The position numbers and the translations under genes were made by a program. Shown piece by piece: positions 48,756 through 60,307 of a DNA stretch of 64,000 nt; the stretch's first letter is position 1, and the number at the start of each line of letters is the position of its first letter. This DNA comes from Clusia tigrina (lineage: Eukaryota; Arthropoda; Insecta; Diptera; Clusiidae), in assembly GCA_920105625.2 (NCBI GenBank), contig CAKKTE020000070.1, positions 248,001 through 312,000 on the forward strand, in the 5' to 3' direction. The notes beneath the pieces are model-generated. The model was not told the origin of the DNA. It ran no database searches and saw only the letters and a list, made by a program, of their open reading frames with translations.

Positions 48756-50430
48756 GGTAGCATAGCCTTGAGCGATAGCTTAAATTGACAAGAGGCTCGA
48801 GTACTTTATTGTTACAAAATTTCAAGGTTTTATGACGCTTCAGTAAAAAGTTACAAACATTTGTATGTTGCAAACTTTGATAGGCGTAGGACGTACCGTA
48901 TAGAAGTTAGGGAAATTTTAAGTTTTATCAGTGTTTGATTTGGGACTCAAGGGTAGCATAGCTTTGAGCAATAGCTTAAATTGACAAGAGGCTCGAGTAC
49001 TTTATTGTCACAAAAATTCAAGGTTTTATGACGCTCCAGTAAAAAGTTTCAAGCATTTGTATGTTGGAAACGTTGATAAGTGTAGTACGTACTGTATAGA
49101 AGTTAGGGCCATTTCAAGTTTTATCAGTGTTTGATTTGGGACTCAAGGGTAGCATAGCTTTGAGCGATAGCTTAAATTGACAAGAAGCTCGAGTACCTTA
49201 TTGTTACAAAATTTCAAGTTTTTATGACGCTCCCGTAAAAAGTTACAAGCATTTGTATGGTGCAAACTTTGATAGGTGTAGGACGTATCGTATAGGAGGT
49301 AGGGCCATTTGAAGTTTTATCAGTGTTTGATTTGGGACTCAAGGGTAGCATAGCTTTGAGCGATAGCTTAAATTGACAAGAGTTCGAGTACTTTATTGTT
49401 ACAAAATTTCAAGGTTTTATGACGCTCCAGTAAAAGGTTACAAGCATTTGTATGTTGTAAACTTTGATAGGCGTAGGACGTACCGTATAGAAGTTAGGGC
49501 CATTTGAAGTTTTATCAGTGTTTGATTTGGGAATCAAGGGTAGCATAGCTTTGAGCGATAGCTTAAATTGACAAGAGGCTCGAGTACTTTATTGTTACAA
49601 ATTTCAAGGTTTTATGACGCTCCAGTAAAAAGTTACAAGCATTTGTATGTTGCAAACTTTGATAGGTGTAGGACGTACCGTATAGAAGTTAGGGCCATTT
49701 GAAGTTTTATCACTGTTTGATTTGGGACTCAAGGGTAGCATAGCTTTGAGCGATAGCTTAAATTGACAAGAAGCTCGTGTACCTTATTGTTACAAAATTT
49801 CAACGTTTTATGACGCTCCAGTAAAAAGTTACAAGCATTTGTATGTTGCAAACTTTGATAGGTGTAGGACGTACCGTATAGAAGTTAGGGCCATTTGAAG
49901 TTTTATCAGTGTTTGATTTGTGACTCAAGGGTAGCATAGCTTTGAGCGATAGCTTAAATTGACAAGAGGCTCGAGTACTTTATTGTTACAAAATTTCAAT
50001 GTTTTATGACGCTTCAGTAAAAAGTTACAAGCATTTGTATGTTGCAAAGTTTGATAGGCGAAGGACGTACCGTATAGAAGTTAGGGCCATTTGAAGTTTT
50101 ATCAGTGTTTGATTTGGGACTCAAGGGTAGCATAGCTTTGAGCGATAGTTTAAATTGACAAGAGGCTCGAGTACTTTATTGTTACAAAAATTCAAGGTTT
50201 TATGACGCTCCAGTAAAAAGTTACAAGCATTTGTATGTTGCAAACTTTAATAGGTGTTGGACGTACCGTATAGAAGTTAGGGTCATTTGAAGTTTTATCA
50301 GTGTTTGATTTGGGACTCAAGGGTAGCATTGCTGGAGCGATAGCTTAAATTGACAAGAGGCTCGAGCACTGTATTGTTACAAAATTTCAAGGTTTTATGA
50401 CGCTCCAGTAAAAAGTTACAAGCATTTGTA
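48756..50430 (+). repeat. 12-monomer unit, copy 2, with an inserted hybrid monomer
   Basis: Parallels 46408 onward at offset 2348 for about five monomers. It then has one extra monomer (about 49734-49929) that starts as P type (AAGCTCGTGTACC) and continues with CAACG. After it the parallel with 47386 resumes at offset 2544, through GCAAAGTTTG/GGCGAAGG and TTTAATAGGTGTTGG to GCATTGCTGGAG. The match is lost at about 50430. Confidence 0.82.
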
Positions 50431-51692
50431 TGTTGTAAACTTTGATAGGCGTAGGACGTACCGTATAGAAGTTAGGGCCATTTGAAGTTTTATCAGTGTT
50501 TGATTTGGGAATCAAGGGTAGCATAGCTTTGAGCGATAGCTTAAATTGACAAGAGGCTCGAGTATTTTATTGTTACAAAATTTCAAGGTTTTATGACGCT
50601 CCAGTAAAAAGTTACAAGCATTTGGTAGTTGCAAACTTTGATATGTGTAGGACGTACCGTATAGAAGTTAGGGTCATTTGAAGTTTTATCAGTGTTTGAT
50701 TTGGGACTCAAGGGTAGCATAGCTTTTAGCGATAGCTTAAATTGACAAGAGGCTCGAGTACTTTATTGTTACAAAATTTCAAGGTTTTATGACGCTCCAG
50801 TAAAAAGTTACAAGCATTTGTATGTTGCAAACTTTGATAGGTGTAGGACGTACCGTATAGAAGTTAGGGCCTTTTGAAGTTTTATCAGTGTTTGATTTGG
50901 GACTCAAGGGTAGCATAGCTTTGAGCGATAGCTTAAATTGACAAGAGGCTCGAGTACTTTATTGTTACAAAATTTCAACGTTTTATGACGCTCCAGTAAA
51001 AAGTTACAAGCATTTGTATGTTGCAAACTTTGATAGGTGTAGGACGTACCGTATAGAAGTTAGGGCCATTTGAAGTTTTATCAGTGTTTGATTTGTGACT
51101 CAAGGGTAGCATAGCTTTGAGCGATAGCTTAAATTGACAAGAGGCTCGAGCACTGTATTGTTACAAAATTTCAAGGTTTTATGACGCTCCAGTAAAAAGT
51201 TACAAGCATTTGTATGTTGTAAACTTTGATAGGCGTAGGACGTACCGTATAGAAGTTAGGGCCATTTGAAGTTTTATCAGTGTTTGATTTGGGAAACAAG
51301 GGTAGCATAGCTTTGAGCGATAGCTTAAATTGATAAGAGGCTCATGTACTTTATTGTTACAAAATTTCAAGGTTTTATGACGCTCCAGTAAAAAGTTACA
51401 AGCATTTGTATGTTGCAAACTGTGATAGGTGTAGGACGTACCGTATAGAAGTTAGGGCCATTTGAAGTTTTATCAGTGTTTGATTTGGGACTCAAGGGTA
51501 GCATAGCTTTTAGCGATAGCTTAAATTGACAAGAGGCTCGAGTACTTTATTGTTACAAAATTTCAAGGTTTTATGACGCTCCGGTAAAAAGTTACAAGCA
51601 TTTGTATGTTGCAAACTTTGATAGGTGTAGGACGTACCGTATAGAAGTTAGGGCCTTTTGAAGTTTTATCAGTGTTTGATTTGGGACTCAAG
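50431..51692 (+). repeat. Mosaic of linking monomers
   Basis: About six and a half monomers with GTTGTAAAC/GGGAATCAAGG, CATTTGGTAGTTG (local change at about 50623), GCTTTTAGCG, CAACG, GAGCACTG and GGGAAACAAGG types. The minus-strand open frame at 51200-51418 arises from these chance variants and is not treated as a gene. Confidence 0.8.
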
Positions 51693-52867
51693 GGTAGCAT
51701 AGCTTTGAGCGATAGCTTAAATTGACAAGAAGCTCGTGTACCTTATTGGTACAAAATTTCAAGGTTTTATGACGCTCCCGTAAAAAGTTACAAGCATTTG
51801 TATGTTGCAAACTTTGATAGGTGTAGGACGTATCGTATAGGAGTTAGGGCCATTTGAAGTTTAATCAGTGTTTGATTTGGGACTCAAGGGTAGCATAGCT
51901 TGAGCGATAGCTTAAATTGACAAGAGGCCCGAGTACTTTATTGTTACAAAATTAAAAGGTTTTATGACGCTCCAGTAAAAAGTTACAAGCATTTGTATGT
52001 TGCAAACTTTGATATGTGTAGGACGTACCGTATAGAAGTTAGGGTCATTTGAAGTTTTATCAGTGTTTGATTTGGGACTCAAGGGTAGCATAGCTTTTAG
52101 CGATAGCTTAAATTGACAAGAGGCTCGAGTACTTTATTGTTACAAAATTTCAAGGTTTTATGACGCTCCGGTAAAAAGTTACAAGCATTTGTATGTTGCA
52201 AACTTTGATAGGTGTAGGACGTACCGTATAGAAGTTAGGGCCTTTTGAAGTTTTATCAGTGTTTGATTTGGGACTCAAGGGTAGCATAGCTTTGAGCGAT
52301 AGCTTAAATTGACAAGAGGCTCGAGTACTTTATTGTTACAAAATTTCAACGTTTTATGACGCTCCAGTAAAAAGTTACAAGCATTTGTATGTTGCAAACT
52401 TTGATAGGTGTAGGACGTACCGTATAGAAGTTAGGGCCATTTGAAGTTTTATCAGTGTTTGATTTGTGACTCAAGGGTAGCATAGCTTTGAGCGATAGCT
52501 TAAATTGACAAGAGGCTCGAGCACTGTATTGTTACAAAATTTCAAGGTTTTATGACGCTCCAGTAAAAAGTTACAAGCATTTGTATGTTGTAAACTTTGA
52601 TAGGCGTAGGACGTACCGTATAGAAGTTAGGGCCATTTGAAGTTTTATCAGTGTTTGATTTGGGAATCAAGGGTAGCATAGCTTTGAGCGATAGCTTAAA
52701 TTGACAAGAGGCTCGAGTACTTTATTGTTACAAAATTTCAAGGTTTTATGACGCTCCAGTAAAAAGTTACAAGCATTTGTATGTTGCAAACTGTGATAGG
52801 TGTAGGACGTACCGTATAGAAGTTAGGGCCATTTGAAGTTTTATCAGTGTTTGATTTGGGACTCAAG
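51693..52867 (+). repeat. 6-monomer segment, copy 1
   Basis: The segment is partly repeated at 52868, offset 1175 (6 x 196 minus 1). Shared markers are CCTTATTGGTAC (51741 and 52916) in a P monomer, ACAAAATTAAAAGG (about 51945 and 53120) in the Q monomer, GCTTTTAGCG and CTCCGGTAAAAAG. Confidence 0.88.
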
Positions 52868-53560
52868 GGTAGCATAGCTTTGAGCGATAGCTTAAATTGA
52901 CAAGAAGCTCGTGTACCTTATTGGTACAAAATTTCAAGGTTTTATGACGCTCCCGTAAAAAGTTACAAGCATTTGTATGTTGCAAACTTTGATAGGTGTA
53001 GGACGTATCGTATAGGAGTTAGGGCCATTTGAAGTTTTATCAGTGTTTGATTTGGGACTCAAGGGTAGCATAGCTTGAGCGATAGCTTAAATTGACAAGA
53101 GGCTCGAGTACTTTATTGTTACAAAATTAAAAGGTTTTATGACGCTCCAGTAAAAAGTTACAAGCATTTGTATGTTGCAAACTTTGATATGTGTAGGACG
53201 TACCGTATAGAAGTTAGGGTCATTTGAAGTTTTATCAGTGTTTGATTTGGGACTCAAGGGTAGCATAGCTTTTAGCGATAGCTTAAATTGACAAGAGGCT
53301 CGAGTACTTTATTGTTACAAAATTTCAAGGTTTTATGACGCTCCGGTAAAAAGTTACAAGCATTTGTATGTTGCAAACTTTGATAGGTGTAGGACGTACC
53401 GTATAGAAGTTAGGGCCTTTTGAAGTTTTATCAGTGTTTGATTTGGGACTCAAGGGTAGCATAGCTTTGAGCGATAGCTTAAATTGACAAGAGGCTCGAG
53501 TACTTTATTGTTACAAAATTTCAACGTTTTATGACGCTCCAGTAAAAAGTTACAAGCATT
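52868..53560 (+). repeat. 6-monomer segment, partial copy 2
   Basis: Repeats the first three and a half monomers of 51693 (P with CCTTATTGGTAC, Q with AATTAAAAGG, GCTTTTAGCG with CTCCGGTAA, then CAACG). It then departs into a TTTAATAGGTGTTGG copy. Q reads GGCTCGAG here but GGCCCGAG in copy 1. Confidence 0.85.
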
Positions 53561-56500
53561 TGTATGTTGCAAACTTTAATAGGTGTTGGACGTACCGTAT
53601 AGAAGTTAGGGTCATTTGAAGTTTTATCAGTGTTTGATTTGGGACTCAAGGGTAGCATTGCGTGAGCGATAGCTTAAATTGACAAGAGGCTCGAGCACTG
53701 TATTGTTACAAAATTTCAAGGTTTTATGACGCTCCAGTAAAAAGTTACAAGCATTTGTATGTTGCAAACTTTGATAGGTGTAGGACGTACCGTATAGAAG
53801 TTAGGGCCATTTGAAGTTTTATCAGTGTTTGATTTGGGACTCAAGGGTAGCATAGCTTTGAGCGATAGCTTAGATTGACAAGAGGCTCGAGTACTTTATT
53901 GTTACAAAATTTCAAGGTTTTATGACGCTCCAGTAAAAAGTTACAAGCATTTGTATGTTGCAAACTTTGATAGGAGTAGGACGTACCGTATAGAAGTTAG
54001 GGCCATTTGAAGTTTTATCAGTGTTTGATTTGGGACTAAAGGGTAGCATAGCTTTGAGCGATAGCTTAAATTGACAAGAGGCTCGAGTACTTTATTGTTA
54101 CAAAATTTCAAGGTTTTGTCACGCTCCAGTAAAAAGTTACAAGCATTTGTATGTTGCAAACTTTGATAGGTGTAGAACGTACCGTATAGAAGTTAGGGCC
54201 ATTTGAAGTTTTATCAGTGTTTGATTTGTGACTCAAGGGTAGCATAGCTTTGAGCGATAGCTTAAATTGCCAAGAAGCTCGTGTACCTTATTGTTACAAA
54301 ATTTCAAGGTTTTATGACGCTCCCGTAAAAAGTTACAAGCATATGTATGTTGCAAACTTTGATAGGTGTAGGACGTATCGTATAGGAGTTAGGGCCATTT
54401 GAAGTTTTATCAGTGTTTGATTTGGGACTCAAGGGTAGCATAGCTTGAGCGATAGCTTAAATTGACAAGAGGCTCGAGTACTTTATTGTTACAAAATTTC
54501 AAGGTTTTAGGACGCTCCAGTAAAAAGTTAGAAGCATTTGTATGTTGCAAACTTTGATATGTGTAGGACGTACCGTATAGAAGTTAGGGCCATTTGAAGT
54601 TTTATCAGTGTTTGATTTGGGACTCAAGGGTAGCATAGCTTTGAGCGATAGCTTAAATTGACAAGAGGCTCGAGTACTTTATTGTTACAAAATTTCAAGG
54701 TTTTATGACGCTCCAGTAAAAAGTTACAAGCATTTGTATGTTGCAAACTTTGATAGGTGTAGGACGTACCGTATGGAAGTTAGGGCCTTTTGAAGTTTTA
54801 TCAGTGTTTGATTTGGGACTCAAGGGTAGCATAGGTTTGAGCGATAGCTTAAATTGACAAGAGGCTCGAGTACTTTATTGTTACAAAATTTCAACGTTTT
54901 ATGACGCTCCAGTAAAAAGTTACAAGTATTTGTATGTTGCAAACTTTGATAGGTGTAGGACGTACCGTATAGAAGTTAGGGCCATTTGAAGTTTTATCAG
55001 TGTTTGATTTGGGACTCAAGGGTAGCATAGCTTTGAGCGATAGCTTAAATTGACAAGAGGCTCCAGTACTTTATTTTGTACAAAATTTCAAGGTTTTATG
55101 ACGCTCCAGTAAAAAGTTACAAGCATTTGTATGTTGGAAACTTTGATAAGTGTAGTACGTACCGTATAGAAGTTAGGGCCATTTGAAGTTTTATCAGTGT
55201 TTTATTTGGGACTCAAGGGTAGCATAGCTTTGAGCGATAGCTTAAATTGACAAGAGGCTCGATTACTTTATTGTTACAAAATTTCAAGGTTTTATGACGC
55301 TTCAGTAAAAAGTTACAAGCATTTGTATGTTGCAAACTTTGATAGGCGTAGGACGTACCGTATATAAGTTAGGGCCATTTGAAGTTTTATCAGTGTTTGA
55401 TTTGGGACTCAAGGGTAGCATAGCTTTGAGCGATAGCTTAAATTGACAAGAGGCTCGAGTACTTTATTGTAACAAAAATTCAAGGTTTTATGACGCTCCA
55501 GTAAAAAGTTACAAGCATTTGTATGTTGGAAACTTTGATAAGTGTAGTACGTACCGTATAGAAGTTATTGCCATTTGAAGTTTTATCAGTGTTTGATTTG
55601 GGACTCAAGGGTAGCATAGCTTTGAGCGATAGCTTAAATTGACAAGAAGCTCGAGTACCTTATTGTTACAAAATTTCAAGTTTTTATGACGCTCCCGTAA
55701 AAAGTTACAAGCATTTGTATGGTGCAAACTTTGATAGGTGTAGGACGTACCGTATAGAAGTTAGGGCCATTTGAAGTTTTATCAGTGTTTGATTTGGGAC
55801 TCAAGGGTAGCATAGCTTTGAGCGATAGCTTAAATTGACAAGAGGCTCGAGTACTTTATTGTTACAAAATTTCAAGGTTTTATGACGCTTCAGTAAAAAG
55901 TTACAAGCATTTGTATATTGGAAACTTTGATAAGTGTAGGACGTACCGTATAGAAGTTAGGGCCATTTGAAGTTTTATCTGTGTTTGATTTGGGACTCAA
56001 GGGTAGCATAGCTTTGAGCGATAGCTTAAATTGACAAGAAGCTCGTGTACCTTATTGTTACAAAATTTCAAAGTTTTATGACGCTCCCGTAAAAAGTTAC
56101 AAGCATATGTATGTTGCAAACTTTGATAGGTGTAGGACGTACCGTATAGAAGGTAGGGCCATTTGAAGTTTTATCAGTGTTTGATTTGGGACTCAAGGGT
56201 AGCATAGCTTTGAGCGATAGCTTAAATTGACAAGAGGCTCGAGTACTTTATTGTTACAAAAATTCAAGGTTTTATGACGCTCCAGTAAAAAGTTACAAGC
56301 ATTTGTATGTTGGAAACTTTGATAAGTGTAGTACGTACCGTATAGAAGTTATGGCCATTTGAAGTTTTATCAGTGTTTGATTTGGGACTCAAGGGTAGCA
56401 TAGCTTTGAGCGATAGCTTAAATTGACAAGAAGCTCGAGTACCTTATTGTTACAAAATTTCAAGTTTTTATTACGCTCCCGTAAAAAGTTACAAGCATTT

Positions 56501-57569
56501 GTATGGTGCAAACTTTGATAGGTGTAGGACGTATCGTATAGGAGGTAGGGCCATTTGAAGTTTTATCAGTGTTTGATTTGGGACTCAAGGGTAGCATAGC
56601 TTTGAGCGATAGCTTAAATTGACAAGAGGCTCGAGTACTTTATTGTTACAAAATTTCAAGGCTTTATGACGCTCCAGTAAAAAGTTACAAGCATTTGTAT
56701 ATTGGAAACTTTGATAAGTGTAGGACGTACCGTATAGAAGTTAGGGCCATTTGAAGTTTTATCAGTGTTTGATTTGGGACTCAAGGGTAGCATAGCCTTG
56801 AGCGATAGCTTAAATTGACAAGAGGCTCGAGTACTTTATTGTTACAAAATTTCAAGGTTTTATGACGCTCCAGTAAAAGGTTACAAGCATTTGTATGTTG
56901 CAAACTTTGATAGGCGTAGGACGTACCGTATAGAAGTTAGGGCCATTTGAAGTTTTATCAGTGTTTGATTTGGGACTCAAGGGTAGTATAGCTTTGAGCG
57001 ATCGCTTAAATTGACAAGAGGATCGAGTACTTTATTGTTACAAAATTTCAAGGTTTTATGACGCTCCAGTAAAAAGTTACAAGCATTTGTATGTTGCAAA
57101 CTTTGATAGGTGTAGGACGTACCGTCTAGAAGTTAGGGCCTTTTGAAGTTTTATCAGTGTTTGATTTGGGACTCAAGGGTAGCATAGCTTTGAGCGATAG
57201 CTTAAATTGACAAGAGGCTCGAGTACTTTATTGTTACAAAATTTCAACGTTTTATGACGCTCCAGTAAAAAGTTACAAGCATTTGTATGTTGCAAACTTT
57301 GATAGGTGTAGGACGTACCGTATAGAAGTTAGGGCCATTTGAAGTTTTATCAGTGTTTGATTTGTGACTCAAGGGTAGCATAGCTTTGAGCGATAGCTTA
57401 AATTGACAAGAGGCTCGAGTACTTTATTGTTACAAAATTTCAATGTTTTATGACGCTTCAGTAAAAAGTTACAAGCATTTGTATGTTGCAAAGTTTGATA
57501 GGCGTAGGACGTACCTTATAGAAGTTAGGGCCATTTGAAGATTTATCAGTGTTTGATTTGGGACTCAAG
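53561..57569 (+). repeat. Mosaic resembling 23.9-31 kb and 36-44 kb
   Basis: About 20 monomers. From 53860 it repeats, in shortened form, the series at 23.9-25.7 kb: GCTTAGATTG, GGAGTAGGACG, GGGACTAAAGGG, TGTAGAACG, P, Q, GGCCTTTT, CAACG with AAGTATTTG, then GTAGTAC. It continues with GTGTTTTATTTGGG, TATGGTGC and TATATTGG types as in 25.6-31 kb, then with TAGCCTTGAG, GCGATCGC and GCAAAGTTTG types as in the cassette region. Local oddities are GGTTTTGTCACG (54113) and a 1-bp insertion TTATTTTGTACA (55071). Confidence 0.8.
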
Positions 57570-58938
57570 GGTAGCATAGCTTTGAGCGATAGCTTAAATT
57601 GACAAGAGGCTCGAGTACTTTATTGTTACAAAAATTCAAGGTTTTATGACGCTCCAGTAAAAAGTTACAAGCATTTGTATGTTGCAAACTTTAATAGGTG
57701 TTGGACGTACCGTATAGAAGTTAGGGTCATTTGAAGTTTTATCAGTGTTTGATTTGGGACTCAAGGGTAGCATTGCTTGAGCGATAGCTTAAATTGACAA
57801 GAGGCTCGAGCACTGTATTGTTACAAAATTTCAAGGTTTTATGACGCTCCAGTAAAAAGTTACAAGCATTTGTATGTTGCAAAGTTTGATAGGCGTAGGA
57901 CGTACCCTATAGAAGTTAGGGCCATTTGAAGTTTTATCAGTGTTTGATTTGGGACTCAAGGGTAGCATAGCTTTGAGCGATAGCTTAAATTGACAAGAGG
58001 CTCGAGTACTTTATTGTTACAAAAATTCAAGGTTTTATGACGCTCCAGTAAAAAGTTACAAGCATTTGTATGTTGCAAACTTTAATAGGTGTTGGACGTA
58101 CCGTATAGAAGTTAGGGTCATTTGAAGTTTTATCAGTGTTTGATTTGGGACTCAAGGGTAGCATTGCTTGAGCGATAGCTTAAATTGACAAGAGGCTCGA
58201 GCACTGTATTGTTACAAAATTTCAAGGTTTTATGACGCTCCAGTAAAAAGTTACAAGCATTTGTATGTTGTAAACTTTGATAGGCGTAGGACGTACCGTA
58301 TAGAAGTTAGGGCCATTTGAAGTTTTATCAGTGTTTGATTTGGGAATCAAGGGTAGCATAGCTTTGAGCGATAGCTTAAATTGACAAGAGGCTCGAGTAC
58401 TTTATTGTTACAAAATTTCAAGGTTTTATGACGCTCCAGTAAAAAGTTACAAGCATTTGTATGTTGCAAACTGTGATAGGTGTAGGACGTACCGTATAGA
58501 AGTTAGGGCCATTTGAAGTTTTATCAGTGTTTGATTTGGGACTCAAGGGTAGCATAGCTTTGAGCGATAGCTTAAATTGACAAGAAGCTCGTGTACCTTA
58601 TTGTTACAAAATTTCAAGGTTTTATGACGCTCCCGTAAAAAGTTACAAGTATTTGTATGTTGCAAACTTTGATAGGTGTAGGACATATCGTATAGGAGTT
58701 AGGGCCATTTGAAGTTTTATCAGTGTTTGATTTGGGACTCAAGGGTAGCATAGCTTGAGCGATAGCTTAAATTGACAAGAGGCCCGAGTACTTTATTGTT
58801 ACAAAATTTCAAGGTTTTATGACGCTCCAGTAAAAAGTTACAAGCATTTGTATGTTGCAAACTTTGATATGTGTAGGACGTACCGTATAGAAGTTAGGGT
58901 AATTTGAAGTTTTATCAGTGTTTGATTTGGGACTCAAG
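57570..58938 (+). repeat. 7-monomer unit, copy 1 of three
   Basis: A 1369-bp unit (7 x 196 minus 3). In order: ACAAAAATTC with TTTAATAGGTGTTGG; GCATTGCTTGAG with GAGCACTG and GCAAAGTTTG; a second ACAAAAATTC/TTTAATAGG; a second GCATTGCTTGAG with GTTGTAAAC; GGGAATCAAGG with AACTGTGATAGG; P with AAGTATTTG; and Q with GGCCCGAG. The first two types form a 391-bp dimer that is itself duplicated inside the unit (57771 and 58162). Confidence 0.92.
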
Positions 58939-60307
58939 GGTAGCATAGCTTTTAGCGATAGCTTAAATTGACAAGAGGCTCGAGTACTTTATTGTTACAA
59001 AAATTCAAGGTTTTATGACGCTCCAGTAAAAAGTTACAAGCATTTGTATGTTGCAAACTTTAATAGGTGTTGGACGTACCGTATAGAAGTTAGGGTCATT
59101 TGAAGTTTTATCAGTGTTTGATTTGGGACTCAAGGGTAGCATTGCTTGAGCGATAGCTTAAATTGACAAGAGGCTCGAGCACTGTATTGTTACAAAATTT
59201 CAAGGTTTTATGACGCTCCAGTAAAAAGTTACAAGCATTTGTATGTTGCAAAGTTTGATAGGCGTAGGACGTACCTTATAGAAGTTAGGGCCATTTGAAG
59301 TTTTATCAGTGTTTGATTTGGGACTCAAGGGTAGCATAGCTTTGAGCGATAGCTTAAATTGACAAGAGGCTCGAGTACTTTATTGTTACAAAAATTCAAG
59401 GTTTTATGACGCTCCAGTAAAAAGTTACAAGCATTTGTATGTTGCAAACTTTAATAGGTGTTGGACGTACCGTATAGAAGTTAGGGTCATTTGAAGTTTT
59501 ATCAGTGTTTGATTTGGGACTCAAGGGTAGCATTGCTTGAGCGATAGCTTAAATTGACAAGAGGCTCGAGCACTGTATTGTTACAAAATTTCAAGGTTTT
59601 ATGACGCTCCAGTAAAAAGTTACAAGCATTTGTATGTTGTAAACTTTGATAGGCGTAGGACGTACCGTATAGAAGTTAGGGCCATTTGAAGTTTTATCAG
59701 TGTTTGATTTGGGAATCAAGGGTAGCATAGCTTTGAGCGATAGCTTAAATTGACAAGAGGCTCGAGTACTTTATTGTTACAAAATTTCAAGGTTTTATGA
59801 CGCTCCAGTAAAAAGTTACAAGCATTTGTATGTTGCAAACTGTGATAGGTGTAGGACGTACCGTATAGAAGTTAGGGCCATTTGAAGTTTTATCAGTGTT
59901 TGATTTGGGACTCAAGGGTAGCATAGCTTTGAGCGATAGCTTAAATTGACAAGAAGCTCGTGTACCTTATTGTTACAAAATTTCAAGGTTTTATGACGCT
60001 CCCGTAAAAAGTTACAAGTATTTGTATGTTGCAAACTTTGTTAGGTGTAGGACGTATCGTATAGGAGTTAGGGCCATTTGATGTTTTATCAGTGTTTGAT
60101 TTGGGACTCAAGGGTAGCATAGCTTGAGCGATAGCTTAAATTGACAAGAGGCCCGAGTACTTTATTGTTACAAAATTTCAAGGTTTTATGACGCTCCAGT
60201 AAAAAGTTACAAGCATTTGTATGTTGCAAACTTTGATATGTGTAGGACGTACCGTATAGAAGTTAGGGTCATTTGAAGTTTTATCAGTGTTTGATTTGGG
60301 ACTCAAG
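58939..60307 (+). repeat. 7-monomer unit, copy 2 of three
   Basis: A direct tandem copy at offset 1369, starting in a GCTTTTAGCG monomer. All seven monomer types are in the same order, with GCATTGCTTGAG at 59140 and 59531. Private changes include CTTTGTTAGG (about 60038) and TTTGATGTTTTATC (about 60078). Confidence 0.92.

Noticed and set aside
24177..54159. 72-codon minus-strand open frames at 24177, 51200 and 53941
   Set aside because: They are the same chance frame across a monomer junction in related variants. No start context, domain or conservation beyond the repeat was seen.
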